Counted from the first letter of the stretch, positions 1 through 9,304 are shown. The stretch is DNA of 64,000 nt from Paenibacillus sinensis (GCF_019904155.1 NZ_JAHCMB010000191.1:39014-103013); one strand, 5' to 3'. A program made the numbers and translations. The notes: generated by a model not told the origin, from the sequence alone.

Positions 1-277
1 ATCGCAAATAATATAACATTTATCTCTTTAAAGCGCCGTTACAGCAAATTGACAAAGGGTCAATTGGGACAAGCCGGGATAATCGGCATGCTCCCGCACG
101 CCTCCCCACGTTCCTGCAAATGAAAAAAGCAGGCGCTCAAAAATTTTCCTTCTATTATATAGTATTACATAGTATTCTGTAGTACGCCGCAACATTCAAC
201 AGTATTCAGACAGCATTCGGGATCATATCACATACGGTCCGACCTCCCCGAACCTGTTCTCCCTCTGTCAGCGAACA
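1..277. other. non-coding stretch downstream of tRNA genes
   Basis: No convincing gene. Around 150-225 there are loosely repeated AGTATT/ACAGTATTC motifs about ten bases apart, of no recognised function. Confidence 0.4.
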
Positions 278-310
278 ACAAAAAGACCGACTGATCATCA
301 GCCGGTCTTC
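278..310 (-). terminator. intrinsic terminator of the tRNA operon
   Basis: On the minus strand AAGACCGGCTG pairs with CAGTCGGTCTT and is followed by a T run. It lies directly 3' of tRNA-Ser. Confidence 0.75.
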
Positions 311-323
311 AAATTCGAAATTA

Positions 324-415
324 TGGCGGAGAGAGAGGGATTCGAACCCTCGCACCGCTTACGCAGTCTAACCCCTTAGCAGAGGGTCCCCTTATAGCCA
401 CTTGGGTATCTCTCC
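324..415 (-). tRNA. tRNA-Ser (GCT)
   Basis: This is a class II tRNA with a long variable arm. The acceptor GGAGAGA pairs with TCTCTCC, the T loop reads GGTTCGAATCC, the anticodon loop CTGCTAA gives anticodon GCT, and the 3' CCA is genome-encoded. It follows tRNA-Asn by seven bases and is probably co-transcribed with it. Confidence 0.95.
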
Positions 416-422
416 AAGAAAA

Positions 423-498
423 TGGCTCCCCGAACAGGACTCGAACCTGTGACAACTCGATTAACAGTCGAGTGCTCTACCAACTGAGCTATCAGGGA
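423..498 (-). tRNA. tRNA-Asn (GTT)
   Basis: This is a standard cloverleaf. The acceptor TCCCTGA pairs with TCGGGGA, the D arm holds TAGCTCAGTTGGTAGAGC, the anticodon loop is CTGTTAA (GTT), the T loop is GGTTCGAGTCC, and CCA is encoded. It is the promoter-proximal tRNA of the pair. Confidence 0.95.
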
Positions 499-555
499 AC
501 ATTTTAATGTGAACAAAGCTTAATTTATCATGATTTTAACCTGGAGTCAAGGCTG

Positions 556-1314
556 TCATTCAGATAATGAAATCGCTTCCCCATCCGCCGGAATGAGCAC
601 GCGATCGCCGAAGCCGTTCGCCTTCATTTCCTTGCCCAGCTCTTCCCGGGTTAGCAGGCAGTGATTGATTGCTTCCATATGAACGGCTATCACTTTGGCT
701 TCCGGGGCTTGCCGGCATACTTCCGCAACATCCCGCCCGGTCATGGTGATCGGGTCGCCCGATACAAAACGCGCTCCGCCCGCATTGACGACTACCGCCC
801 CCGGATGATACAGCTCCAGCGCCTCTTTCACTTCCTCGCACCATATCGTATCGCCTGCAATGTACAGCACCGGTTCGCCGGGCGCTTTCAGCACGAATCC
901 AGACACCGGTCCCATCATGTCGCCGATCTCTCCCGTTCCATGCCGTCCTCCGGTACGGATCAGAAGCGTCTGTCCGAAGCTCACTTCCATCCCGGCCGGA
1001 ATCACCTTGAGAAATCCCTGGGCCGCAATCCGCTCCTTATCCTCCGGCTGGCAAATGACCGGGATCTCCTTGTCCATAAGCGATACAGCCGCCTCATCCC
1101 AATGGTCATTGTGAAGATGGGTCACGATGACGGCATCGGGCTTCAGCCACTGCCCTACTTCACCGGGCAAACCGACAAGCGGATTTCTGAGGTCATTCTC
1201 CGTGTTGATGATCGGCGGATAGGCCCCTTGTTCCCCCAGCATGGGATCGATAAGGAAGGAAGTTCCTACGTATTCGAGCCAAATTGCCGAGTTTCGTATT
1301 AATTGAAGTTTCAT
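556..1314 (-). CDS. MBL-fold metallo-hydrolase, UlaG-like
   Basis: This is a cytosolic metallo-beta-lactamase-fold hydrolase of about 252 residues. The HLHNDHWD metal-binding motif is present, followed by further conserved His and Asp residues (YIAGDTIW and AVHMEAINHC). The family includes UlaG-like lactonases and many uncharacterised hydrolases, so the substrate cannot be stated. I chose the ATG at 1314 because AAGGAG sits eight bases upstream; an in-frame GTG at 1323 overlaps that ribosome binding site. The gene is divergent from the Lrp-type regulator at 1442, which may control it. Confidence 0.8.
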   Translation of the reverse strand: MKLQLIRNSAIWLEYVGTSFLIDPMLGEQGAYPPIINTENDLRNPLVGLPGEVGQWLKPDAVIVTHLHNDHWDEAAVSLMDKEIPVICQPEDKERIAAQGFLKVIPAGMEVSFGQTLLIRTGGRHGTGEIGDMMGPVSGFVLKAPGEPVLYIAGDTIWCEEVKEALELYHPGAVVVNAGGARFVSGDPITMTGRDVAEVCRQAPEAKVIAVHMEAINHCLLTREELGKEMKANGFGDRVLIPADGEAISLSE

Positions 1315-1441
1315 GCTCCGCACTCCTTCTTTGAGATGACTTCTGATACAATTAAGTATATTTCCCCGCCCGGCCCGGCGTATATAAAGCGCTGAAAGGA
1401 ATGCGGCTCTTCTATTTTCATTTGGAAAGGAATTTGGACTG

Positions 1442-1870
1442 ATGGATCAAGCGGCAATCGACAATACCGACCTGCTCATACTGCGGCAGCTGATTGGCAA
1501 CTCGGCGCTTACGCACAAGGAAATCGGACAGGAGGTTCACTTGACGGGGCAAGCCGTTGGCGCCCGCATTCGCAGACTTCAGGACCTCGGCGTTATTACA
1601 GGGTATTCAGTAAATTGGGACCCCGAGAAGCTGGGACTTCACGTTCACGCTCTGGTAACGGTATTTCTGAACTCCGGCAATCAGCACAAGCCCTTTCTCG
1701 AATTTCTTCAGGAGGAGACGGAAATCGAGGAGGCTTACCGGGTAAGCGGCGAAGGCTGTTACTGGATGAGGGTTCGCACGGACCATCCCGACAAGCTGAA
1801 CACACTGCTCGACCGGCTGCTGAAGCATGGCAATTATAAGATAAGCCTGTCCATTGGACGGGTAAAATAA
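1442..1870 (+). CDS. Lrp/AsnC family transcriptional regulator
   Basis: At 142 residues this has the usual Lrp/AsnC length. An N-terminal winged helix-turn-helix (about residues 5-60, with the recognition segment LTGQAVGARIRRLQDLGVI) is followed by an alpha/beta RAM-like ligand-binding domain (about 65-140). Such proteins bind small effectors, often amino acids, and form octamers. A GGAAAGGA ribosome binding site precedes the ATG. It is transcribed divergently from the MBL hydrolase, whose gene is a natural candidate target. Confidence 0.88.
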   Translation: MDQAAIDNTDLLILRQLIGNSALTHKEIGQEVHLTGQAVGARIRRLQDLGVITGYSVNWDPEKLGLHVHALVTVFLNSGNQHKPFLEFLQEETEIEEAYRVSGEGCYWMRVRTDHPDKLNTLLDRLLKHGNYKISLSIGRVK

Positions 1871-1899
1871 AAAGCGCCCGCTGCCGGGACGCTGTATCA

Positions 1900-2376
1900 T
1901 CAGGCTTCGCCGATCAGGATCAGCTTCAGCGGGCCGGTGCATTTCCCGCAACGGTAGCGCCGCGGGTCTACCTTCCGCTTGCGCAGGTACTCGGTTGCAC
2001 AGCGTCTGCATACCAGCTTGTACCGGTACGGCAGCGGCTTGCGCGCTTTGGCTCCGGGAAGATGCTGGCAGAAACGGCTGCCGCCGACCCGCTCCAGGAG
2101 CGCCTTGAAATCGGCATCCCGGTGCCTGTACCCTCTTTGAGCCAGATGAAGATGGTAGTGGCACAGCTCGTGCTTGATAATCTTCTCCGTCTCTTCATGC
2201 CCGTATGCGGCCAGCTGATGGGGATTGATCTCGATGTTATGACTCTTCATAAAATATCGCCCGCCTGTGGTGGACAGCCTGCTGTTGAACGATGCTTTAT
2301 GCCGAAAAGGCAAACCGAAGCTCTCCCGAGACACCCGTTCAATCCAGTGCTGAAGCTCTTCGTCCGTCATGCTCAT
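1900..2376 (-). CDS. SprT-like zinc metalloprotein
   Basis: This 158-residue SprT-family protein has the HELCH zinc-protease motif (His69, Glu70, His73) and a C-terminal zinc ribbon formed by CRRC and CGKC pairs at about residues 118-143. In Bacillus the homologue is the YdcK/SprT-like protein of unknown substrate; the metazoan SPRTN relative is a DNA-protein crosslink protease. Nothing nearby suggests a partner. An alternative start lies two codons downstream. Confidence 0.85.
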   Translation of the reverse strand: MSMTDEELQHWIERVSRESFGLPFRHKASFNSRLSTTGGRYFMKSHNIEINPHQLAAYGHEETEKIIKHELCHYHLHLAQRGYRHRDADFKALLERVGGSRFCQHLPGAKARKPLPYRYKLVCRRCATEYLRKRKVDPRRYRCGKCTGPLKLILIGEA

Positions 2377-2523
2377 GAGATTCTCTTCCAGTCCTTTCGG
2401 TAATCTTCTATGGATCTACTTGAATTGTAACTTGCGCATACGCTACACTTCAAGAGAAAGCGGAAGCCTGCGTCATGTTGCGGGCATAGCCGCACCCAGG
2501 AAAGCACGGAAGGGAGAATTTCG

Positions 2524-2883
2524 ATGTCAAATATGCGTTACGTCATTCTGCAGCAGCACCAGGAGCTTCAATTTGTGGAAATGCCCGAAGATTACGCCTA
2601 TCAGCTCAGCGCGCTCAACTTGCGGCTTAACAAGGAAATCGACAAGTTGACCGCAGACAATGTGCCGGATCTGCCCCTGGCAGTTGCGGAGTGCGATTCG
2701 CTGGAGCTTCTCCGCGAAGGATACTCCCTCGAATCCGGGCTGGATTACATCAACCGTCTGGAGAAGGCTTTCGCCTCGATTGACGAGCAGAATTACCCGC
2801 TGATCTCTCTGCTGACCGAGATTCGCGCCCTACAGGCTCAGCTGGAGCAGTGGTACGAAGAGGAAGCAGAGCGGGCACAGTAA
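2524..2883 (+). CDS. conserved hypothetical protein, helical
   Basis: I do not recognise this 119-residue acidic protein. It is mostly helical by composition, rich in Leu, Glu and Gln, and ends in a coiled-coil-like stretch (LRALQAQLEQWYEEEAE). It has no Cys pair, signal peptide or membrane segment. GGAAGGGAG lies just upstream of the ATG, and a strong terminator follows directly, so it appears to be a monocistronic real gene. Confidence 0.65.
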   Translation: MSNMRYVILQQHQELQFVEMPEDYAYQLSALNLRLNKEIDKLTADNVPDLPLAVAECDSLELLREGYSLESGLDYINRLEKAFASIDEQNYPLISLLTEIRALQAQLEQWYEEEAERAQ

Positions 2884-2914
2884 GCAAGCGGTAATCAAGG
2901 CCTTTTAGAAAAAG

Positions 2915-2960
2915 CAAAACCCGAAGCATGCGGTCTGCATGTTCGGGTTTTGTTTTTTTA
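2915..2960 (+). terminator. intrinsic terminator
   Basis: CAAAACCCGAA pairs with TTCGGGTTTTG, with an inner GCATGC-type stem, followed by a run of Ts. It ends the gene at 2524. Confidence 0.9.
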
Positions 2961-3004
2961 GAGTTTAGGATTTTGAGCTTAGAGTTCAGAATTTTGAGCT
3001 TAAA
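2961..3004. repeat. short tandem repeat, about 20-bp unit
   Basis: About two and a half imperfect copies of a unit reading roughly GAGTTTAGGATTTTGAGCTTA lie between the terminator and the stop codon of the epimerase gene. The last copy supplies that stop codon. Confidence 0.6.
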
Positions 3005-4133
3005 GTTCGGTCCCGTATTCCGCCTTCAAATCTGTAATGCCAAGGCCCGGCAACGGGGAGAGGAACATATCCGCTCCTTCGTACCGAACGCCGCCCACTA
3101 CGGGATCGGCTGACAGCAACAGTGGAGCGTCAAAATCAAAGCGGGTGACATTGGGCTGCGAGGCCGCGAAATGCGCGGCCGCCGTAATGCCGATTCGCGT
3201 CTCGATCATGCTGCCGACCATGCATTCGATGCCGCAGGCCTCCGCCATCCGGCAGATCGTGACGGCGTGGCGGATACCGCCCGCCTTCATCAGCTTGATA
3301 TTGATCAAATCGGCGGCGCGCTCGGCAAGCACGGTCATGGCATCCTGCGGACCGAAGACGCTCTCGTCGGCCATAATGAGTGTCCCGACCGAGCGGGTCA
3401 CCTGCGCAAGTCCTTTCAGATCGCGGGCCGGAACCGGCTGCTCCACAAGCTCCAGGTCCAGTCCGGCATCCTCCATCGCCGTGATCGCACGGATGGCCTC
3501 CTTCGCGCTCCAGCCCTGATTCGCATCAAGCCGCAGTTTGACGCCGGGGCCGACCGCTGCGCGGATTCCGGCGACACGTTCGATGTCAAGAGAGACATCG
3601 CCAAGTCCGACTTTGATCTTCAAAGTCCGGAAGCCGGAAGCAATGCTGTCTGCGGCATCCTGCGCCATGCGCTCCGGCGCATCCACGCTGACCGTGAAAT
3701 CCGTGCGGCATGTATCGCGATAGCCGCCCAGGAATCGGTACAGCGGCAGACCCGCCTGCTGCGCGGCCAGATCGTGCAGCGCCATGTCCAGCGCCGCCCG
3801 CGCGCTGGAGTTGCCGACGGCGCCGCGCTGGAGAAGCGCGAGAGCCGCCTCCAGCCTGAGCGGCTCCTGCCCGAGCAGCAATGCCGATGCGCGGCGGATG
3901 AACGCCGCGATTCCCTCAAGCTGCTCGCCTGTAATGGCCAGCGTCGGCGGCGCTTCGCCATAGCCGCGCCGTCCTTCGCCGTCGGTGATGACGACGGCGA
4001 TCGTCTCCGCCGTTTCGACCGTGCGCAGCGCCGTCTTGAACGGCTTGATCAACGGGACGGAAATATGCCGCAGGGATACGTCCCGTATTCTCTGATGCCG
4101 GTCTTCTTGGGCGGAGGCGGAATCTGCCGTCAT
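3000..4133 (-). CDS. ykfB: L-Ala-D/L-Glu (dipeptide) epimerase
   Basis: This is an enolase-superfamily epimerase of 377 residues (muconate-lactonizing/dipeptide epimerase branch). The catalytic Lys pair is seen in TLKIKVG and KLMKAGG, and metal ligands in DANQGW, ELVEQP and MADES. YkfB-type enzymes interconvert L-Ala-D-Glu and L-Ala-L-Glu from murein peptides so that they can be hydrolysed. Its start overlaps the murQ stop by four bases (ATGA), so translation is coupled. The location at the end of a muropeptide operon supports this specificity over other dipeptide epimerases. Confidence 0.85.
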   Translation of the reverse strand: MTADSASAQEDRHQRIRDVSLRHISVPLIKPFKTALRTVETAETIAVVITDGEGRRGYGEAPPTLAITGEQLEGIAAFIRRASALLLGQEPLRLEAALALLQRGAVGNSSARAALDMALHDLAAQQAGLPLYRFLGGYRDTCRTDFTVSVDAPERMAQDAADSIASGFRTLKIKVGLGDVSLDIERVAGIRAAVGPGVKLRLDANQGWSAKEAIRAITAMEDAGLDLELVEQPVPARDLKGLAQVTRSVGTLIMADESVFGPQDAMTVLAERAADLINIKLMKAGGIRHAVTICRMAEACGIECMVGSMIETRIGITAAAHFAASQPNVTRFDFDAPLLLSADPVVGGVRYEGADMFLSPLPGLGITDLKAEYGTEL

Positions 4134-5053
4134 TTGCCTCCGCTCCCTTCCAGACCGGCTTCCACCGCGGCGCGGACCCGGCCGCGCGACCGAATCAGCA
4201 ATTCACGCGCCAATTCGGCGTCAATGGAGCATTTCTGCATCACTATGGCAGTTTTGCAGTCTCCCTCGGCTGCGGCCAGCACATGCTCCGCTTCCTCCGC
4301 AGCAAGTCCCGTGGCCGCCGCCACAATCCGCTTGGCCCTTTCCTGCAGCTTCTTGTTGGTCGCCTGCAGATTGACCATGAGGTCGTCATACACTTTGCCG
4401 AGCCGAATCATGGCTCCCGTTGTCAGCATGTTCAGCACCAGCTTCTGCGCGGTGCCCGCTTTGAGCCGGGTAGAGCCGGTGACCACCTCAGGACCGACCG
4501 GCACCTCGATGGCTATATCGGCCTGCTTCCCGATTTCCGAAGGCGTATTGCAGGCGACGGCAACCGTAGAGGCACCCGCGGCTCTGGCCGCTCTAAGCGC
4601 GCCGATGACGTAAGGCGTTCTGCCGCTGGCCGCGATGCCGACGACAACATCGCCTGCGCCTACATCCCGTGCGCGGACATCCTGCTCGCCGCCTTCCTCC
4701 GAGTCCTCCGCGCCTTCAATGGCGGTGAACAACGCTTCCGTGCCTCCGGCAATTACTCCCTGGACCAGCTCCGGATCGGTTCCGAACGTCGGCGGACATT
4801 CCGAGGCATCCAGCACGCCCAGCCTTCCGCTTGTTCCTGCGCCAAAATACAGGAGCCTTCCGCCGTTATCCAGCGCATTCGCGATCAAATCAACAGCCAG
4901 CGAAATTTCTTCCAATCTATTGCTCACCGCATCCGCCACCAGGGCGTCTTCGCGGTTCATACGCTTCACAATTTCCAGACTCGACCAGGTGTCCAAAGAC
5001 TCCGGATGTTCATTCCTGCCTTCTGTCAACAATTCTCCCAAGTTCTCCAACAT
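4130..5053 (-). CDS. murQ: N-acetylmuramic acid 6-phosphate etherase
   Basis: MurQ cleaves the lactyl ether of MurNAc-6-phosphate, giving GlcNAc-6-phosphate and D-lactate. The 307-residue protein contains the SIS sugar-phosphate isomerase fold with the signatures GAGTSGRLGVLDASECPPTFG and GIAASGRTPYVIGAL. I chose the ATG at 5053, preceded by AGGAGAGAGGAG; the reading frame extends seven codons further to a TTG. It sits between the MurNAc kinase and the dipeptide epimerase in one minus-strand operon. Confidence 0.93.
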   Translation of the reverse strand: MLENLGELLTEGRNEHPESLDTWSSLEIVKRMNREDALVADAVSNRLEEISLAVDLIANALDNGGRLLYFGAGTSGRLGVLDASECPPTFGTDPELVQGVIAGGTEALFTAIEGAEDSEEGGEQDVRARDVGAGDVVVGIAASGRTPYVIGALRAARAAGASTVAVACNTPSEIGKQADIAIEVPVGPEVVTGSTRLKAGTAQKLVLNMLTTGAMIRLGKVYDDLMVNLQATNKKLQERAKRIVAAATGLAAEEAEHVLAAAEGDCKTAIVMQKCSIDAELARELLIRSRGRVRAAVEAGLEGSGGK

Positions 5054-5125
5054 CGGTGTCTCCTCTCTCCTCAATTGCCGGCCATACTCGCGATGCCCGC
5101 CGCTGCCCGGCTATGCATACAGGAC

Positions 5126-6061
5126 TCAAGGGTTATCCTGAAGGGAGAGCAGCGCAAGCAGAGCCGCTCCATAGGCCGCATCTGTACCTTTAAGCACTGC
5201 CTTGGCTAACGGATAGCTCCGCTGCAGCAGTTCCGTAAATGTAGCGTAAATATAGTTCATATTGGCAAATACGCTGCCACTGCACACAACCGCCAGCGGT
5301 TCCTCTCCAAAAGACAGCGCCTCGATTACAGCGCCTGCCATTAGAGCAAGCTCCTCGGCCGCCTCCTTAAGAATGCGGGCAGACGCTTCATCCCCGTCCA
5401 GATAAGCCTGATGGACCACCGCCGCAAGAGCGGCGATCTCCTTCTTGCCCGCCGATTGATAGACATAGGGCACGATGTGCTCCATGCGGCTAAGTCCCAA
5501 ATGCTCCAGCAACCGGGGCGCAAGCAAGGTAGGGGCTTCCCGTCCGTCATAGGCGCGGACGGCGGCGGCAATGCCTTTGGCTCCTATCGCATAGCCGCTG
5601 CCCTCATCGCCGATCAGATGCCCCCAGCCTCCGGCGCGGGCCATCAGGCCGGGCGCCCGGCGGCCGTAGGCCAGCGAGCCCGTACCGGAAATGACGGCTA
5701 CGCCCTCGCGTCCGCCGCTGCCTGCGGCCAGGACCGGTTCGGCGTCATTCGTCACCGTGATCACCCCGCGGATGCCGCAGGCCGCCACTATCTGCTCAAG
5801 CGCCGCTCTGTCATCCGGCCGGTCGGCTCCGGCGCTTGCGAGGCATAATGCCGCGCAATCCTCAATCCGCCGTCCGGCGTCTTCGGTCGCGGACAGAATC
5901 AGCGACCGAAGCGATTCGGTCACGGCCGCTTCGCCTATGGCATGAAGATTGGTCGGACCGCCCGTCGCCTCCCCCAGCTTGGCGCCGGAGAGATCGGCCA
6001 CATACAGCCGGCTTTTGGTGCCTCCTCCATCTATTCCGATAACATAGCTCTCGCTGCTCAA
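5126..6061 (-). CDS. murK: BadF/BadG-type sugar kinase, probable MurNAc/GlcNAc kinase
   Basis: This ASKHA-fold kinase of 311 residues has the phosphate-binding motif GIDGGGTKSR at the N terminus, then ISGTGSLAYG and the GGWGHLIGDEGSGYAIG signature typical of N-acetylglucosamine and MurNAc kinases. In Clostridium MurK phosphorylates both sugars. An adjacent murQ makes MurNAc the likely physiological substrate here. The ABC importer upstream would deliver an unphosphorylated sugar, so a cytosolic kinase is needed, unlike PTS (MurP)-type systems. Confidence 0.85.
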   Translation of the reverse strand: MSSESYVIGIDGGGTKSRLYVADLSGAKLGEATGGPTNLHAIGEAAVTESLRSLILSATEDAGRRIEDCAALCLASAGADRPDDRAALEQIVAACGIRGVITVTNDAEPVLAAGSGGREGVAVISGTGSLAYGRRAPGLMARAGGWGHLIGDEGSGYAIGAKGIAAAVRAYDGREAPTLLAPRLLEHLGLSRMEHIVPYVYQSAGKKEIAALAAVVHQAYLDGDEASARILKEAAEELALMAGAVIEALSFGEEPLAVVCSGSVFANMNYIYATFTELLQRSYPLAKAVLKGTDAAYGAALLALLSLQDNP

Positions 6062-6092
6062 TGATTGATACCTCCTATTTCCGGCTGGATCG

Positions 6093-6917
6093 TCATTTGA
6101 CTGCCCCAGCCGTCATGCCGTCCATGAATTGGCGGGAAGCGAACATGAATAGAAGGATCATCGGCAGCGAGGCCAAGGTCAGTCCGGAGAACAGCGTGCT
6201 CCAGTCGGAAGCATATTCCCCGAACAGCGACATCAAGCCGACCGGAATCGTCTTCTTAAGTTCGCTCTGAATGAAGATGAGCGGGAAGAAAAAGTCATTC
6301 CATGCCGTGACGAAATTGATGATCATAACCGTTCCGAGCGCCGGGCGCATGAGGGGCACCACGATTTTGCCAAGTATCTGCATGTCTGTGCAGCCGTCGA
6401 TCCGGCCCGCTTCCTCCAGCTCCGTCGGGAGTGTCCGGAAGAAGCCGGACAGAATCATCACGCCCATCGGGATGCCGATTGCCGTATAGATGAGAATCAG
6501 GGACCAGGCCGTATTCGTCAGATGCAGCCCCTTCATTAGCAGGAAGAGCGGCACAATACCGAGCTTGATCGGAATCATCATCCCGAGCAGGAAGATGAAC
6601 AGCAGCGCCTCATTCCATTTATACCGGGTACGGGAAATATAATAGGAAGCCAGCGTCGCCGTCAGCAGAATCAGGAAGACACTGACGACCGATACAAGCA
6701 CGCTGTTGACAAAATAGGTGCCAAACGGCATCTGTCCGAGCAGCTTGTCGTACGCGGCAAGCGAGAATTTGGTCGGCAGGGACAGCGGCTTCGTGAAGAT
6801 TTCGATTGTCGTCTTGAAGGAAGCCGTCACCATCAGGAAGACGGGATACAGACTCAGCAGAGCGAACAGATAGCCAATCACATGCTGGCCGATACGGTAT
6901 GCAAGATGTGGTTTCAT
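6093..6917 (-). CDS. carbohydrate ABC transporter permease, MalG type
   Basis: This 274-residue inner-membrane permease has six predicted membrane segments and the EAA loop (EEAGRIDGCTDMQILGKIVVPLMRP) that docks the ATPase. It is the second permease of the pair; its start overlaps the stop of the MalF-type permease by four bases. No ATPase gene is in the operon, as is common for sugar ABC importers in Bacillota that share an MsmX-type ATPase. Confidence 0.88.
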   Translation of the reverse strand: MKPHLAYRIGQHVIGYLFALLSLYPVFLMVTASFKTTIEIFTKPLSLPTKFSLAAYDKLLGQMPFGTYFVNSVLVSVVSVFLILLTATLASYYISRTRYKWNEALLFIFLLGMMIPIKLGIVPLFLLMKGLHLTNTAWSLILIYTAIGIPMGVMILSGFFRTLPTELEEAGRIDGCTDMQILGKIVVPLMRPALGTVMIINFVTAWNDFFFPLIFIQSELKKTIPVGLMSLFGEYASDWSTLFSGLTLASLPMILLFMFASRQFMDGMTAGAVK

Positions 6918-7834
6918 GTGCGGCTCACCTTCCTGGTCAGCATGAGGAACAGCGCGGAGATCGCGGCAATAATCGCGAACATGACCACGGCGAGCGCCGA
7001 GCCGAGTCCCACAGCAGCGGAGCTGTCCGCCGAACCGCCGAACGCCGTCCGGTAGAAGAAGACCGCAAGCGTGTCCGTCGAGTAATACGGCTCGCCCATG
7101 GAGCCCTGCATGGCATATACCAGTTCGAACGCCTCGAACGACTGGATAAAGGTCAGTACCGTGACCATAATGAGCTGCTGTGCGATCAGCGGCAGAACAA
7201 TCGAAGTAATCATTCGCATCCCTTTGACACCGTCAAGACGGGAAGCCTCTATAATCTCGGTCGGAATGGATTGGAGGCCAGCCAGAAAAATAAGCAGCGA
7301 CAATCCGACGCCGAACCAGCAGTTGACGATAATAATGGAAACCAGCGCCGTCTTGGGATCTCCCAGCCATGTCATGGCGAGCGACTCCAGTCCGACTTTT
7401 TTCAGCATCACGTTCAAGGTGCCGTAGGTTGGATTCAGAATCAGCTTCCACAGGAAGCCGACCACAATGACAGATAATAGACGGGGCAGAAAATAAGCGA
7501 TTTTCAACAGTCCCGAGCCTTTGACCCGCTGATAAATCAGATAGGCCAGCAGAAAGGCGATTCCGTTCTGGACAATCATCTCCAAGGCAAAATAGAGCAG
7601 GTTATGCTTCAGCGCGTTGGTGAACATCGTATTGAACGGCTCCATTGTGAACAGGTCGACGAAATTGGAGAGCCCGATGAAATCAAGCTTCCGGATACCT
7701 GACCAATCGTACAGGCTGTAGGAGAAGGCCGCGATGATCGGGTAGATTATAAAAGTCAGGTAGATGGCAAGCGCCGGCAGCGGAAACAAATGGATTGTCC
7801 ATCTCTTCCTGCGGGTATACGGGAGCTGGTTCAT
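6914..7834 (-). CDS. carbohydrate ABC transporter permease, MalF type
   Basis: This permease has six membrane segments and the EAA-type loop EASRLDGVKGMRMITSIVLP. I chose the ATG at 7834 because GAGGTG lies ten bases upstream; the ATG at 7843 would leave only one base of spacing. It pairs with the downstream MalG-type permease and the upstream binding protein to form a MurNAc or muropeptide importer, judged from neighbours only. Confidence 0.87.
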   Translation of the reverse strand: MNQLPYTRRKRWTIHLFPLPALAIYLTFIIYPIIAAFSYSLYDWSGIRKLDFIGLSNFVDLFTMEPFNTMFTNALKHNLLYFALEMIVQNGIAFLLAYLIYQRVKGSGLLKIAYFLPRLLSVIVVGFLWKLILNPTYGTLNVMLKKVGLESLAMTWLGDPKTALVSIIIVNCWFGVGLSLLIFLAGLQSIPTEIIEASRLDGVKGMRMITSIVLPLIAQQLIMVTVLTFIQSFEAFELVYAMQGSMGEPYYSTDTLAVFFYRTAFGGSADSSAAVGLGSALAVVMFAIIAAISALFLMLTRKVSRT

Positions 7835-7862
7835 AGTGTGCATTCACCTCGTTTGGCTTTCT

Positions 7863-7908
7863 TAAAAAAGGGATACCCGGCGTTTCAACGCGAACCGACA
7901 CCGGGTAT
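7863..7908 (-). terminator. intercistronic terminator-like hairpin
   Basis: On the minus strand ATACCCGG pairs with CCGGGTAT and is followed by CCCTTTTTT. It lies between the binding-protein gene and the permeases, where a partial terminator would keep binding protein in excess. Confidence 0.7.
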
Positions 7909-7961
7909 ATCAGTGAATTTACGTTGTTATGTGAATTGAAGTGTATTTTATTCGAACGAAC

Positions 7962-9266
7962 TTATTTGGAGGAAGCCTTCCACTTATCCGAGCTGGACTG
8001 CATATCTTCCGCTACCTTCTCAGCCGTCATCTTGTCGAAGAACAACGCCTGCATGTCATTTTCCATTGTGACCTTCGTGGTCGGGTTGCCTACGCCGAAG
8101 TTGGCCAGCAGGACATACGGTGTGGAGATGGTGTTGGCATATTCCGCAAATTTGGCTACAACTGGGTCGCTGACCGATACTCCCGGAACAGGGCTGACGC
8201 GCTTCATTTCATTAGAGAACAAATTGCCGAATTCTTGAGACGCCGCGAATTCCAGGAATTTCTTCGCTTCTTCTTTATGCTTGGAGTTGGCGTTGACTCC
8301 GAAAGAGCCGTCCACATAGGTGGTTACCGTCGGGCTGCCGCCTGCGCTCTGCGGAGGAACCGGGAATACGTCGAAGTGCAAATCGGGGTTCTGGGATTCA
8401 ATGACGCCAGCGTCAAAATCGCCCATAATATACATGGCGGCTTGTCCTGTGACGAACAGGGTACGCATGTCTTCATAGCTCACGCCTGTGAAGTTATCCG
8501 CGAAATAAGGGGAGAGATCCTTCATTAACTGGAGAGATTTCACATAAGCCGGATCGGTAAATTTCTTCTCTCCGCTAACGAGCTGTTCCGCAAAGGCGCT
8601 GCCGCCATACGCGGACGGTCCAAGTGCGCTGTGTGTGATGGACAGAATCCAGCCATCCTTCGTGCCCATGGCAAACGGAGTGACTTTATTCTCTTTCAGC
8701 TTCTTGGCGGTATCGACCAGCTCGTCCCAGGTGCCCGGAATCTGCAGATTGTACTTGGCGAAAATATCTTTGTTGTACATAATGGCTACCGTATTAAGAC
8801 CCATTGGCACACCATAGATATTGCCGTCCTTGCCTGTCGCCGCGGCGAGCACATCCTTGGAGAATGCATCCAGCCCCTTCAGGCCGTTGATCGGTTCAAC
8901 ATATCCGGAGTCGCCGAGCGCAATACCTGCGGCATAAGGACGAAGATGGATAATGTCCGGGCCTCCGCCCGTCTGGAGCGCCGTATTCAGCACAGTGTTG
9001 TACTCGGTGCTTTTGGTCGGACTGAAGTCGATTTCGATATTCGGATACTGCTTGTTGAACGCCGCGATGATCTTATCGTAGACTTCCTTATCATCCGTTC
9101 TCCAGCTGCCCATGGTCAGCTTCACCTTCTCGCCCGATGCGGTTGCCGGACTGGCGGCTGCGCCTTCCGTCGCGGCGGCATTCCCGCCCGAATTGCTGCT
9201 GCAGCCGGCCAGTGCGACAGAAGTCAGGAGCATCAGAGTTGCAGTGTGCTTGAATATACGCTTCAT
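7962..9266 (-). CDS. extracellular sugar-binding lipoprotein (family 1 SBP)
   Basis: This 434-residue protein starts with a lipoprotein signal peptide (lipobox around LLTSVALAGCSS) followed by a low-complexity Ala/Gly/Thr linker. The remainder is a family 1 solute-binding fold with typical segments such as KLTMGSWRTDDKEVYDKII and PFAMGTKDGW. It would be anchored outside the membrane and deliver a sugar to the two downstream permeases. The murein-recycling context suggests MurNAc, GlcNAc-MurNAc or a muropeptide as ligand. Confidence 0.88.
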   Translation of the reverse strand: MKRIFKHTATLMLLTSVALAGCSSNSGGNAAATEGAAASPATASGEKVKLTMGSWRTDDKEVYDKIIAAFNKQYPNIEIDFSPTKSTEYNTVLNTALQTGGGPDIIHLRPYAAGIALGDSGYVEPINGLKGLDAFSKDVLAAATGKDGNIYGVPMGLNTVAIMYNKDIFAKYNLQIPGTWDELVDTAKKLKENKVTPFAMGTKDGWILSITHSALGPSAYGGSAFAEQLVSGEKKFTDPAYVKSLQLMKDLSPYFADNFTGVSYEDMRTLFVTGQAAMYIMGDFDAGVIESQNPDLHFDVFPVPPQSAGGSPTVTTYVDGSFGVNANSKHKEEAKKFLEFAASQEFGNLFSNEMKRVSPVPGVSVSDPVVAKFAEYANTISTPYVLLANFGVGNPTTKVTMENDMQALFFDKMTAEKVAEDMQSSSDKWKASSK

Positions 9267-9304
9267 TAGATCAATCTCTCCCCTTTTATCCGATATATTC
9301 GTCT

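Noticed and set aside
2400..2523. A structured RNA (SRP-like) upstream of the small gene at 2524
   Set aside because: GC-rich words are present but no conserved SRP, 6S or riboswitch core could be recognised.
3171..4613. Open frame of 480 codons on the plus strand
   Set aside because: It is antisense to ykfB and murQ, rich in Arg and His from high-GC complement sequence, and has no domain.
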